From: Streptomyces sp. NBC_01255
GTDB lineage: Bacteria > Actinomycetota > Actinomycetes > Streptomycetales > Streptomycetaceae
Length of the DNA stretch: 64,000 bases
NCBI RefSeq assembly: GCF_036226445.1
Contig: NZ_CP108474.1
Span: forward strand, 682,001-746,000
Direction: 5' to 3'
Shown here: positions 46,184-54,209 of the stretch, one piece after another
Numbering within the stretch: the first letter of the stretch is position 1
Layout: every line of letters starts with the position of its first letter
Program-made: the position numbers and the translations under genes
The notes under the pieces: generated by a model
Told to the model about the DNA's origin: nothing
The model's input: only the letters and a program-made list of their open reading frames with translations
The model's database searches: none

Positions 46184-47013
46184 CCGCCCGCAGCCGCCAT
46201 CCCGGCCGGAGCATCCTGCTCACCTCCGGGCTCGCCATCGCCCTGGCCGCCGTCGCGGTCCCCTTCTACTGGCTGGCCGTCGGCGCCACCCACAGCTCGC
46301 AGGAGATCTTCGACAGTCCGCCGCCCCTGCTGCCCGGTGGGCACCTCGGGGAGAACCTCGCCACCCTCCAGGAGACCGCGGACTTCGGCCGGGTCGTGCT
46401 CAACTCCCTGGGCATATCGGTCGTCTACACGCTCCTCGCGGGGGTGGTGTGCACGTTCGCCGGATACGGCTTCGCGACCTACCGGTTCCGCGGCCGCGAG
46501 GCGCTGTTCGGTCTTCTCATGCTCGGTCTCGTCGTGCCCGCGCAGATCACGCTCGTCCCGCTGTTCAAGATGATGGCCGAGCTGCACTGGCTCAACACCT
46601 ACCAGGCCGTCATCGCCCCCAACCTGGCCCTGCCCTTCGGCATCTTCCTGATGCGCCAGTCGATGGCCGCGCTGCCGAAGGAGCTGCTCGACTCGGGCCG
46701 GATGGACGGCTGCGGGGAGTTCCGGCTGTTCTGGCGGGTCGCCCTGCCCCCGATGCGCCCGGCCCTCGCCGCCCTCGCCCTGTTCCTCTTCCTGTACCAG
46801 TGGAACGACTTCATCTGGCCGCTGATCGTGCTGCGCGACGACAGCACGTTCACCATCCCGGTGGCGCTCGCCTCCCTCCAGGGACTGGACGAGACCGACT
46901 ACGGCGCCATCCTCGCCGGCACCGCCATCGCCGCCGTACCGATGGCCATCGTCTTCCTCGCCCTCCAGCGCCACTTCGTGTCCGGGCTCCTCGCGGGCGC
47001 GGTGAAGGAATGA
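46180..47013 (+). CDS. CUT1 sugar ABC permease, MalG-like
   Basis: A 277-residue permease with six helices and the EAA loop LLDSGRMDGCGEFRLFWRVALPPMRPAL. It pairs with the preceding MalF-like protein. The GTG start overlaps the upstream stop by 4 nt and its stop overlaps the GH36-type gene by 4 nt. Confidence 0.93.
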   Translation: MTARSRHPGRSILLTSGLAIALAAVAVPFYWLAVGATHSSQEIFDSPPPLLPGGHLGENLATLQETADFGRVVLNSLGISVVYTLLAGVVCTFAGYGFATYRFRGREALFGLLMLGLVVPAQITLVPLFKMMAELHWLNTYQAVIAPNLALPFGIFLMRQSMAALPKELLDSGRMDGCGEFRLFWRVALPPMRPALAALALFLFLYQWNDFIWPLIVLRDDSTFTIPVALASLQGLDETDYGAILAGTAIAAVPMAIVFLALQRHFVSGLLAGAVKE

Positions 47014-48794
47014 GCACCATGCACACTGCACACGCCCCCGCCGTCGTGACCACCGCGCACGCGGCCCCCGCCCCCGTCGAGCCGCTGCTCGACGACGTGT
47101 CGATCGCCGTCCTCGCCCCCGGCCACCCCGGCGTGCGACCCGGATGGGAGCTGGCCTCCCTCCCGGGCGGACTGCGGATGCTGTCCGTACGGGCCGACGG
47201 GGTGCCCGTGGAGATCCGCCTCTCGGTCCCGCTCGGCGACGCGGCGGGCTACTGGCACCCGGAGGGCGGCTGGCGGCGCACGCTCGTGGCCGACTGGGAG
47301 GGGCTCAGCCAGGTCAGCCTGGTCTCCGGCCCCGCCGTCGGCTGTCTGTACGAGCACTCCGGCGCCACCCTGCTCGCCTTCGCCGCAGCCGACCCGGTCC
47401 CCGAGGCCACGGTCCGTTTCGGCGTCTCGGAGGAGAACGACACCCACGTCGTCCATCTGAGCCTCCCGGCCGCCTCGGAGCCGCACCGTCTGCTGCTCGT
47501 CCCGCGCGCGCCGTCCGTCGCCGCCGCCCTGCGACCGCTGCGCTCCTGGTTCGCCGCCGCCCACCCGCCGATGCCGGTGCCGGACGCGGCCCGCCTCCCG
47601 GTGTACTCCACCTGGTACGCCTTCAACCAGGACGTCACCGCCGAGGCCGTGGAGGCGCAGGCGGGGCCGGCCGCCGAGCTGGGCTGCGGGGTGCTCATCC
47701 TGGACGACGGCTGGCAGCGGTTCGGCAACGGCCGGGGCTACGCCGGCTGCGGGGACTGGGAGCCGGACCCCGCCAAGTTCCCCGACCTCGCCGGGCATGT
47801 GGCCCGGGTGCGCGACCGGGGGCTGCGCTATCTGCTCTGGGTGGCGCCGCTGCTGCTCGGTCCGGAGGCCGACCGCCACGACCACTGGGCGTCCGCGGCG
47901 CCCGCCCCGGCCACCGTGCCGGGCGCCTCCGTGCTCGACCCGCGCCGCCCCGACGTGCGCCGGCACGTCGTCGATCTGTGCGTCTCCCTCGTGCGCGAGT
48001 ACGGTGTCGACGGCCTCAAGCTGGACTTCCTCGACGAGGCGGCGGTCTACGCGGGCGACGGCGCCGGGGACGTCGGCCGGGCGATGACCGTGCTGCTCAC
48101 GGAGGTGCGCCGGGCCCTGGAGGCCGTACGGCCCGAGCTGCTGCTCGAACTGCGCCAGCCGTACGTGGGTCCCGGCATGACGCCGTTCGGGAACATGCTG
48201 CGCTCCTACGACTGCCCAGCGGACGCGACCGCCAACCGGGTGCGGACTCTCGACACCTCGCTCCTCGCGGTGGGCGGGGCCGTCCACTCCGACATGGTGA
48301 TGTGGTCGCGCTCCGCGCCGGTCGAAACGGTGGCCCGCCAGCTGATCGGGTCCCTGCACGCGGTGCCGCAGATCTCCGTACGCCTGGACGGGGCGCCGCC
48401 GGAACACCTGGCCGCCGTGCGGTTCTGGCTCGGGCGCTGGCACCTGCACCGGGAGGTGCTGCTCGACGGGGACGTGGAGCCGGGACGGCCGGACGAGCTG
48501 TACCCGCTGGTGGTGGCGGCGCGTGGCGACGAGTGTCTGGTGAGCGTGCACGGCGACCGGGTGGTGGAGCTCGACTTCGCCGCGTACCGCCGCTTCCACC
48601 TCGTCAACGGCTCGGACCGGGACCGGCTGATGGTGGAGGTCACCGGCGGCGGTGGCCGGGTGGCCGCCAGGGTCCACGGGCCGGACGGCCGTATGATGAA
48701 TGATCCGCTGTCGCACCTGCCGGAGGGGCCCCACTCCCTGGCCGTCCCGCGTGGCGGTCTGGTTTCGCTCGTACTCACGGAAGGACCGCGATGA
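47010..48794 (+). CDS. GH36-type glycoside hydrolase (alpha-galactosidase-like)
   Basis: A 594-residue enzyme without signal peptide, so intracellular. After an N-terminal beta-sandwich (about 25-190), a TIM barrel carries family motifs: YSTWYAFNQDVTAE, VLILDDGWQRFGNGRGYAGCGDWEPDPAKFPDL and DGLKLDFLDEAAVY with likely nucleophile Asp339. These match clan GH-D (GH36/GH27) enzymes, which hydrolyse alpha-galactosides or related alpha-linkages. The C-terminal beta domain closes the chain. It should degrade the oligosaccharide imported by the upstream permeases. Substrate specificity is open; GH36 also includes alpha-N-acetylgalactosaminidases and others. It overlaps both neighbours by 4 nt. Confidence 0.85.
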   Translation: MSTMHTAHAPAVVTTAHAAPAPVEPLLDDVSIAVLAPGHPGVRPGWELASLPGGLRMLSVRADGVPVEIRLSVPLGDAAGYWHPEGGWRRTLVADWEGLSQVSLVSGPAVGCLYEHSGATLLAFAAADPVPEATVRFGVSEENDTHVVHLSLPAASEPHRLLLVPRAPSVAAALRPLRSWFAAAHPPMPVPDAARLPVYSTWYAFNQDVTAEAVEAQAGPAAELGCGVLILDDGWQRFGNGRGYAGCGDWEPDPAKFPDLAGHVARVRDRGLRYLLWVAPLLLGPEADRHDHWASAAPAPATVPGASVLDPRRPDVRRHVVDLCVSLVREYGVDGLKLDFLDEAAVYAGDGAGDVGRAMTVLLTEVRRALEAVRPELLLELRQPYVGPGMTPFGNMLRSYDCPADATANRVRTLDTSLLAVGGAVHSDMVMWSRSAPVETVARQLIGSLHAVPQISVRLDGAPPEHLAAVRFWLGRWHLHREVLLDGDVEPGRPDELYPLVVAARGDECLVSVHGDRVVELDFAAYRRFHLVNGSDRDRLMVEVTGGGGRVAARVHGPDGRMMNDPLSHLPEGPHSLAVPRGGLVSLVLTEGPR

Positions 48795-49786
48795 AGGTCG
48801 GCATCACCGACGTCGCAGCCCACGCACAGGTCAGCGAGGCCACCGTCAGTCGGGTGATCAACCGGCGGCAGGGCGTGTCGAAGAAGACCCGCGAGGCGGT
48901 CGAGCAGGCGATGGCCGAGCTCGGCTACGAGCGGGTCACGCAGGGGCAACTGGTCGCGGTGGTGACGGAGTTCGTCTCCAACCCGTTCTTCGCCGACGTC
49001 GCCGAGCGGATCGAGTCGGCGCTCGCCCCGCACGGTCTCAAGACCGTGCTCTGCCCCGTCTTCCCCGGCGGCGTCCAGGAGTTGGACTTCCTCACCTCCC
49101 TCGTCGACAAGGGCGTCGCGGCCGTCGTCTTCCTCTCCGCGTCCAACACGGTGGAGGGCGCGGACACGGACGGCTACGAACTGCTGCGGCAGCGCCGCGT
49201 CCCGTACGTCGGGATCAACGGCGAGTTCGCGGACGGCGTGCCGGCCCCGGTCTTCTCCACGGACGACGCGCTCGCCGCCGAACTGGCCGTGGACCACCTC
49301 CACCGCCTGGGCCACCGGCGCATCGGCATGGCGTCGGGCCCTGCGGGGAACCGGCCCGCCGACCGGCGGGTGCGGGGCTTCGTCGAGGCCATGGGCCGGC
49401 GCGGCATCGACGGTGCGGAGGGCTGGGTCGTCCGCCAGTCCTACAGCGTGGAGGGCGGGCAGGCCGCGGCCTCGGCCCTCGTCGGCCTCGGTGCCACCGG
49501 GATCGTCGCGGCCAGCGACTTCATGGCCCTGGGCGCCGTGCGCGGGATCCGCCGCCAGGGTCTGTCCGTGCCGGGTGACGTGTCGGTGGTGGGTTACGAC
49601 GGGTCGACGGTCACCGAGTTCACCGATCCGGCCCTGACCACGGTCCGCCAGCCCGCCGACCGTCTCGCCCTGGAGGTGGGCCGCAGCGTCCTGGCCCTGG
49701 TCAGCAACCGCGAGGTCCCCACGGGCGAGCTCCTCTTCGACCCGGAGCTCGTCATCCGCGCCTCGACGGGCCCCGCGGCCCCGTAG
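48791..49786 (+). CDS. LacI family regulator of the GH36 cassette
   Basis: A 331-residue LacI regulator. The HTH and hinge occupy residues 1-58 (GITDVAAHAQVSEATVSRVIN, then KKTREAVEQAMAELGYE), and the sugar-binding core shows the usual Cys/Asp segments (VPYVGINGEF, GIVAASDFMALGAVRGI). It overlaps the GH36-type stop by 4 nt, so it is the last gene of the operon and would autoregulate it. The central palindrome at 43786 is its best operator candidate. Confidence 0.92.
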   Translation: MKVGITDVAAHAQVSEATVSRVINRRQGVSKKTREAVEQAMAELGYERVTQGQLVAVVTEFVSNPFFADVAERIESALAPHGLKTVLCPVFPGGVQELDFLTSLVDKGVAAVVFLSASNTVEGADTDGYELLRQRRVPYVGINGEFADGVPAPVFSTDDALAAELAVDHLHRLGHRRIGMASGPAGNRPADRRVRGFVEAMGRRGIDGAEGWVVRQSYSVEGGQAAASALVGLGATGIVAASDFMALGAVRGIRRQGLSVPGDVSVVGYDGSTVTEFTDPALTTVRQPADRLALEVGRSVLALVSNREVPTGELLFDPELVIRASTGPAAP

Positions 49787-49821
49787 GGGCGCCGGGCGCC
49801 GAACGGAAAGGGACTCGGCCA

Positions 49822-50499
49822 GTGACGGAGACCGGCAAGGCCGGAGCGGCCTCGCTCAGCGCGCGGGCGCGTGAGGCCGTGTTGCAGCGCATCGTCGACC
49901 GGCGGTACGCGCAGGGCGCACGGCTCGTCGAGCGCGAGGTCGCCGAGGAGCTCGGCATGTCCCGCGTGCCCGTGCGGGAGGCGCTGCGCGCGCTCGTCGC
50001 CGAGGGCCTCCTCGAACTGCTCCCGCACAGCGGGGTGCGGGTGCGGCGACTCGAACGCGTCGACGTGGAGCACTTGTACGAGGTCTGGGAGCCGCTCGCG
50101 GTCCAGGCGTCGCGGCTCGCGGCGCGGGCCCTGGCCGCGGGGGCCCTGGCGGCGGGCGGCGCCGAGCAGCTCGCCGCACTGGAGGCGACGCTCCGGCAGG
50201 CCGAGTCGGCGGCAGCGGCGGGCGAGGGCACGCGCGAGGTGGCCGCCCACACGGCGTTCCACGAGGGCATCGTGGAACTGGCGGGCAATCCGCTGCTCGC
50301 CCGCACCATGGAGCAGCTGAGCTGGCAGCTGAGACTGGTGTTCGGACTGCGCGAGGAGCCCGCGCACATGCGGGCCCAGCACGCCGAGATGTTCCGGCAC
50401 ATCGCCGCCGGGGACGCGGAGGCCGCGGCGGCGAGCACGCTGCTGCACGTACGGGACAGCAGGGCCGTCGCGCTACGCTCCCTCTTCGGCGACTCCTGA
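49822..50499 (+). CDS. GntR/FadR family regulator
   Basis: A 225-residue GntR regulator of the FCD group. The winged helix (about 10-75) reads AREAVLQRIVDRRYAQGARLVEREVAEELGMSRVPVREALRAL. The FCD effector domain (about 85-215) has metal-binding His/Asp candidates in AHTAFHEGIVELAGN and QHAEMFRHI. The GTG start follows the LacI gene by 35 nt. A pair of GTATAC-centred operators lies between it and the amidohydrolase, which it presumably represses until a small acid or its metal complex binds. Confidence 0.92.
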   Translation: MTETGKAGAASLSARAREAVLQRIVDRRYAQGARLVEREVAEELGMSRVPVREALRALVAEGLLELLPHSGVRVRRLERVDVEHLYEVWEPLAVQASRLAARALAAGALAAGGAEQLAALEATLRQAESAAAAGEGTREVAAHTAFHEGIVELAGNPLLARTMEQLSWQLRLVFGLREEPAHMRAQHAEMFRHIAAGDAEAAAASTLLHVRDSRAVALRSLFGDS

Positions 50500-50504
50500 G
50501 AGTA

Positions 50505-50517
50505 TTTGTATACCAAG
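50505..50517. promoter_or_regulatory. GntR operator, copy 1 (TTTGTATACCAAG)
   Basis: Lies 6 nt after the GntR stop. It is the exact reverse complement of copy 2 at 50609 and contains the GTATAC core usual for FadR-type GntR proteins. Confidence 0.75.
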
Positions 50518-50608
50518 ATGGACTGGACGCCATCCCGCCGACGTGCACGAACGTCGTGACGTGCGGATTTCGTCGTCTCCCGATCACACCCTTGTTCGGC
50601 GCCTTTCA

Positions 50609-50621
50609 CTTGGTATACAAA
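50609..50621. promoter_or_regulatory. GntR operator, copy 2 (CTTGGTATACAAA)
   Basis: Exact reverse complement of copy 1, 104 nt away start to start (about ten helical turns). It lies 39 nt before the amidohydrolase start. The spacing would allow DNA looping. Confidence 0.75.
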
Positions 50622-50659
50622 AACGGGGAGCCCATCGGCCCTCTCCCCAAGGAGCTCCC

Positions 50660-52006
50660 ATGCGTGTCGAAGCCACCCCCTCCGCCCTCTCCCGCCGCAC
50701 GATGCTCGCCGGTGCCGCCGCCCTGGCCGGTACGACGGCCGCGATGGCCGCCACCGCGACCTCCGCCCACGCCGCGGCCCCGTCGCACTCCGAGGCCGCC
50801 GTGTCCGGCGCCGCGGGCCGCCGCGACAAGGCCGTGGTCTTCCGGAACGTCCGCCCGTTCGGCGCGGCGAAGGCCACCGACCTCGTCGTCGTGGACGGCC
50901 GAATCACGAAGGGCCCGGCGCCGCGCGGCGCGAAGGTCGTCGAGGGCGGCGGCCGGATCGCGCTGCCCTCGCTCGTGGACGCGCACATCCACCCCGACAA
51001 GACGACCTGGGGCGGCTCCTGGGTGTCGCGGCGCCCCGCAAGCGGCATCGCCGACTACGTCGCCCAGGACGTCGAGCTGTTCAAGGCCCAGCGCCGCCCC
51101 GTCGCGGAACGCGCGTACGGGCTGATGTCCCACGCCGTCACCCGGGGCACCCGGGCGATGCGCGCCCACGCCGATGTCGCCCCGGCCTACGGTCTGGCCG
51201 GGGTGGAGGGTGTGGCGGAGGCCCGCGAGCGGCTGCGCCACGCGCTCGACGTCCAGATCGTGGCCTTCCCGCAGCACGGCGTCATCCGTACGCCGGGTAC
51301 GGCGGCGCTGCTTGAGCGGGCGGCGCGCGAGGGCACGATCGACATGATCGGCGGCATCGACCCGATCGGGTTCGACCAGGCCCTCGACGCACAGCTCGAC
51401 GTGGTCTTCGGCATCGCGGACCGCCACGGCGTCGGCGTGGACATCCACCTCCACGATCAGGGCGAGAAGGGCGTCAAGGCGATGCGCGGCATCATCGACC
51501 GCACGCGGGCCCTGTCGCTCGCCGGCAAGGTCACCGTCAGCCATGTCTTCTGCCTGCCGGGTCTGTCGGACCGCGAACTCGGCTCCCTCGCCACCGACCT
51601 CGGCGCCCAGGACATCGCCCTGACCACGGTGGCGCCCTCCGACTCGCTGGTGCTGCCGATCGCCCGGCTGCGCGAGCACGGGGTGCGGGTCGGGCTCGGC
51701 TCCGACGGCGTGCGCGACTCGTGGAGCCCGTTCGGCAACGCGGACATGCTGCACCGCGCGCAGCTCCTCGGGTGGGTGCGGGACGTGCGCCTCGACGAGG
51801 AGCTGGAGGACTGCTACCGCGTCGCGGCCCACGGCGGCGCGGACGTCATGGGCCTCGCGCACGCCGACCTCACGCCCGGCGCCCCGGCCGACTTCGTCCT
51901 CGTACGGGGCGAATGCCTGCCGCAGGTCGTCGTGGACATGCCCCAGCGGGACATGGTCGTGCACGGCGGAGCCGTGGTGGCCCGCAACGGCGAGTTCCTC
52001 GGCTGA
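50660..52006 (+). CDS. Exported amidohydrolase, cytosine-deaminase-like
   Basis: A 448-residue metal-dependent amidohydrolase. A Tat-like signal (SRRTMLAGAAALAG, cleavage near AHA-AAP) precedes the barrel, which is unusual because CodA-type enzymes are cytoplasmic. Metal ligands fit HxH in VDAHIHPDK, His in VDIHLHDQGE, His in VSHVFCLPG and Asp in GLGSDGVRDSWSPF. The set matches cytosine deaminase / isoguanine deaminase-like members of amidohydrolase_3. AAGGAG lies 5 nt before the ATG. GntR control through the flanking GTATAC sites is likely. The substrate is unknown; cyclic amides, pyrimidines and triazines are options. Confidence 0.87.
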   Translation: MRVEATPSALSRRTMLAGAAALAGTTAAMAATATSAHAAAPSHSEAAVSGAAGRRDKAVVFRNVRPFGAAKATDLVVVDGRITKGPAPRGAKVVEGGGRIALPSLVDAHIHPDKTTWGGSWVSRRPASGIADYVAQDVELFKAQRRPVAERAYGLMSHAVTRGTRAMRAHADVAPAYGLAGVEGVAEARERLRHALDVQIVAFPQHGVIRTPGTAALLERAAREGTIDMIGGIDPIGFDQALDAQLDVVFGIADRHGVGVDIHLHDQGEKGVKAMRGIIDRTRALSLAGKVTVSHVFCLPGLSDRELGSLATDLGAQDIALTTVAPSDSLVLPIARLREHGVRVGLGSDGVRDSWSPFGNADMLHRAQLLGWVRDVRLDEELEDCYRVAAHGGADVMGLAHADLTPGAPADFVLVRGECLPQVVVDMPQRDMVVHGGAVVARNGEFLG

Positions 52007-52028
52007 CCCCGGGCGCCGCCACCCGGGG
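52007..52028. terminator. Weak hairpin between convergent genes
   Basis: CCCCGGG (52007-52013) and CCCGGGG (52022-52028) can pair over an 8-nt loop just after the amidohydrolase stop. Confidence 0.4.
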
Positions 52029-52073
52029 CGGTCCGTCCGCTCCGGTTCGCCCTTTCCGGTTCGCCCCTCCGGG

Positions 52074-52880
52074 TCAGCCGTTGGGCCAGGACGCGGCGAC
52101 CAGCTTCGCCCGGATCACCTGCCACTGCGCGGCCATGTCGTGCACGAGGTACAGGTCCCGGCTGCGGGTCCACGGCTGCCCGGACTCGGCGTCGTAGACG
52201 TGCGGCATGGCGAAGCCCCTGGGGGCGTACGCGGTCATGCCGCGGTCCCGGGTGGTCCGGACGCACCGCTTGTGGTGGTCGCGGAAGCCGACGACGCAGG
52301 CGGTGCCGATGCCGCCGGGCAGCGCGCGGCGTGCTTCGGCCGCCTGGGCGGCCACGCCGTCCGTGCTCAGATAGGTGATCGTGCCGTCCGGCGCGATCAC
52401 CGGCTCGATCGCCACGACGTCGGTCATGCCGTGGTCGGCTTCCAGGAAGCGGGCGATCTCCCACTGGGCGTAGACGGGGACGTCGCGCGCGGCGCGGATC
52501 CGGGCGACCGTCGCGGCCAGCTCCTCGTTCACGGGCCCGGGCTCGGGCAGCGTCTTCGCGGGGTCCCCGCCCCCGGCGGCCGGCCGGTTGCCGAACCCGT
52601 ACGCGACGACGAAGTCCACGGCGGACAGCGGCGCCGTCTCCGGCTCCCAGTCGAAGCCGACGTCGAGGAGGTGCGGCACGAGCTCCTTCGCCACCGCCCT
52701 GTCCTCCAGCTCACGGGTCAGCACGGGAAGCATGTGGCGCGCGAGCCCCGCCGCCCCCGGCTCGGCGGCCCACGTCGGCCCCGCCCCGGCGGCCGGAGCC
52801 GCCTGGGCCGGGGTGGCGGCCAGTACGGGCGGTGCGGCGAGAGCGGCGGTCAGCGCGGCGGCGAATCGGCGACGGTGCAC
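52074..52880 (-). CDS. Secreted YdcF/DUF218-like protein
   Basis: A 268-residue protein with a signal peptide (about 1-28, HRRRFAAALTAALAAPPVLA then TPAQA-A; the RRRF could support Tat). The body resembles the YdcF/ElyC (DUF218) fold: SAVDFVVAYGFGNR as the first strand and loop, EELAATVARIRAARDVPVYAQWEIA, and VVGFRDHHKRCVRTTRDRG where the family often has a conserved Arg/His pair. Proteins of this fold act in envelope metabolism in E. coli; the biochemical role is not settled. The start is GTG. It is convergent with the amidohydrolase and divergent from the LacI gene at 53119. Confidence 0.65.
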   Translation of the reverse strand: MHRRRFAAALTAALAAPPVLAATPAQAAPAAGAGPTWAAEPGAAGLARHMLPVLTRELEDRAVAKELVPHLLDVGFDWEPETAPLSAVDFVVAYGFGNRPAAGGGDPAKTLPEPGPVNEELAATVARIRAARDVPVYAQWEIARFLEADHGMTDVVAIEPVIAPDGTITYLSTDGVAAQAAEARRALPGGIGTACVVGFRDHHKRCVRTTRDRGMTAYAPRGFAMPHVYDAESGQPWTRSRDLYLVHDMAAQWQVIRAKLVAASWPNG

Positions 52881-53030
52881 GTCAGGTACAGCCCTTCGGG
52901 AACGGCCGACCGGGTGCCGGCACGCCTCGCATGCTCCTTACACCGAACAACCGCCCCATGAACCCGCGATGACCACCCCCTTGCGCCCACAGGTCGGCCT
53001 GCCTCGGCAGGGAAGCCCGGGACATTCGTC

Positions 53031-53046
53031 TTGGGAGCGCTCTCAA
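53031..53046. promoter_or_regulatory. LacI operator before the glucan regulator gene
   Basis: TTGGGAGCGCTCTCAA, a near-palindrome with one mismatch. It is the same 16-mer type as the sites at 57073 and 57235. A TATCCT (53064-53069) 18 nt downstream could be the -10 box, so a bound repressor would cover the -35 area and give autoregulation. Confidence 0.75.
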
Positions 53047-53118
53047 CACCTGAGCGGTACAGATATCCTGGTCGACGTCGGACCGCAGCTCAGCAGACGC
53101 AGACGAGGAGCGACCGCC

Positions 53119-54144
53119 TTGCCCGATCAGACCACGGGGTCCCGCCCCACGCTGGAAGCCGTCGCCGCACGCGCCGGTGTGTCCCGCGCCACGGCCTCCC
53201 GTGTCGTCAACGGGGGTGCGGGCGTCCGCGCTCCGCTGGTCGACAAGGTGAACAAGGCGGTCGAGGAGCTCGGCTACGTCCCGAACCACGCGGCGCGCAC
53301 CCTGGTCACCCGGCGCAACGGCGCCGTGGCCGTGATCATCGAGGAGCCGGAGTTCCGGATCTTCTCCGATCCGTTCTTCGAGCAGCAGGTGCGTGGTATC
53401 AGCCGGGAGTTGACGGCGTACGACGCCCAGCTGGTGCTGCTGTGGGTGGAGGGTCCGGGCGATCACGAGCGGATCGCGCGCTATCTGGGCGGCGGGCACG
53501 TCGACGGGGCGCTCGCGTTCTCCCTGCACAGCGACGACGCGCTGCCCTCCCTCATCGACCGGGCCCGGATCCCGGTGGTGTTCGGCGGGCGCCCCGCCCC
53601 CGGCACCGACCCGGCCGTGCCGTTCGTCGACTGCGACAACCGCGGCGGCGCCCGGGAGGCCGTGGGGCACCTCGTCGGTCTGGGCCGCCGGGCCGTCGCC
53701 CACATCGCCGGGCCCCGGGACCAGACGTCCGCGGTCGACCGGCTCCACGGCTACCACGACGTCCTTCCCGACGCGGATCCGGACCTCCTGTGCCAGGGCT
53801 CCTTCACCGAGGAGAGCGGCGCCCGCGCGATGGCCGAGCTCCTCGACCGGCGGCCGGACGTCGACGGTGTCTTCGTCGCGAACGACCTGATGGCGACGGG
53901 TGCGCTGCGTACGCTCCGGGAGCGCGGGGTCCGGGTCCCCGAGGACGTGGCGGTCGTCGGCTTCGACGACATGGCCTCGGTGGTCGAGCGGGCCACGCCG
54001 GCCCTGACGACGGTCCGTCAGGACATCGAGGGCATGGGGCGGTTGATGGTCAAGCTGCTGATGCGGCTGCTCGACGGGCCCGGCGGCGCGGCTCCCGGCT
54101 CCGTGATCACCCCGACGTCGCTGGTGCTCCGCGACTCGGCCTGA
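53119..54144 (+). CDS. LacI family regulator of the beta-glucan regulon
   Basis: A 341-residue LacI regulator. The HTH at residues 10-35 (TLEAVAARAGVSRATASRVVNGG) and hinge (NKAVEELGYVPNHAARTLVTRR) precede a sugar-binding core ending TTVRQDIEGMGRLMVKLLM. It is close in type to CebR/BglR cello- and gluco-oligosaccharide repressors. The start is TTG with GAGGAG 8 nt upstream; the frame is open further up but lacks a start with a ribosome site. Three identical-type operators (53031, 57073, 57235) define its probable regulon: itself, the GH81 enzyme and the transporter/GH1 operon. Confidence 0.92.
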   Translation: MPDQTTGSRPTLEAVAARAGVSRATASRVVNGGAGVRAPLVDKVNKAVEELGYVPNHAARTLVTRRNGAVAVIIEEPEFRIFSDPFFEQQVRGISRELTAYDAQLVLLWVEGPGDHERIARYLGGGHVDGALAFSLHSDDALPSLIDRARIPVVFGGRPAPGTDPAVPFVDCDNRGGAREAVGHLVGLGRRAVAHIAGPRDQTSAVDRLHGYHDVLPDADPDLLCQGSFTEESGARAMAELLDRRPDVDGVFVANDLMATGALRTLRERGVRVPEDVAVVGFDDMASVVERATPALTTVRQDIEGMGRLMVKLLMRLLDGPGGAAPGSVITPTSLVLRDSA

Positions 54145-54154
54145 GGGAACGCGC

Positions 54155-54194
54155 GGAGCGGCGGGCCCGGAGGTGTCTCCGGGCCCGCCGCTCC
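54155..54194. terminator. Bidirectional hairpin terminator
   Basis: A perfect 18-bp stem (54155-54172 with 54177-54194, core AGCGGCGGGCCCGGAG) and a 4-nt GTGT loop, between the convergent LacI and GH81 genes. It is one of the strongest hairpins in the window. Confidence 0.85.
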
Positions 54195-54209
54195 TGTGGG
54201 GGTGTCGGG

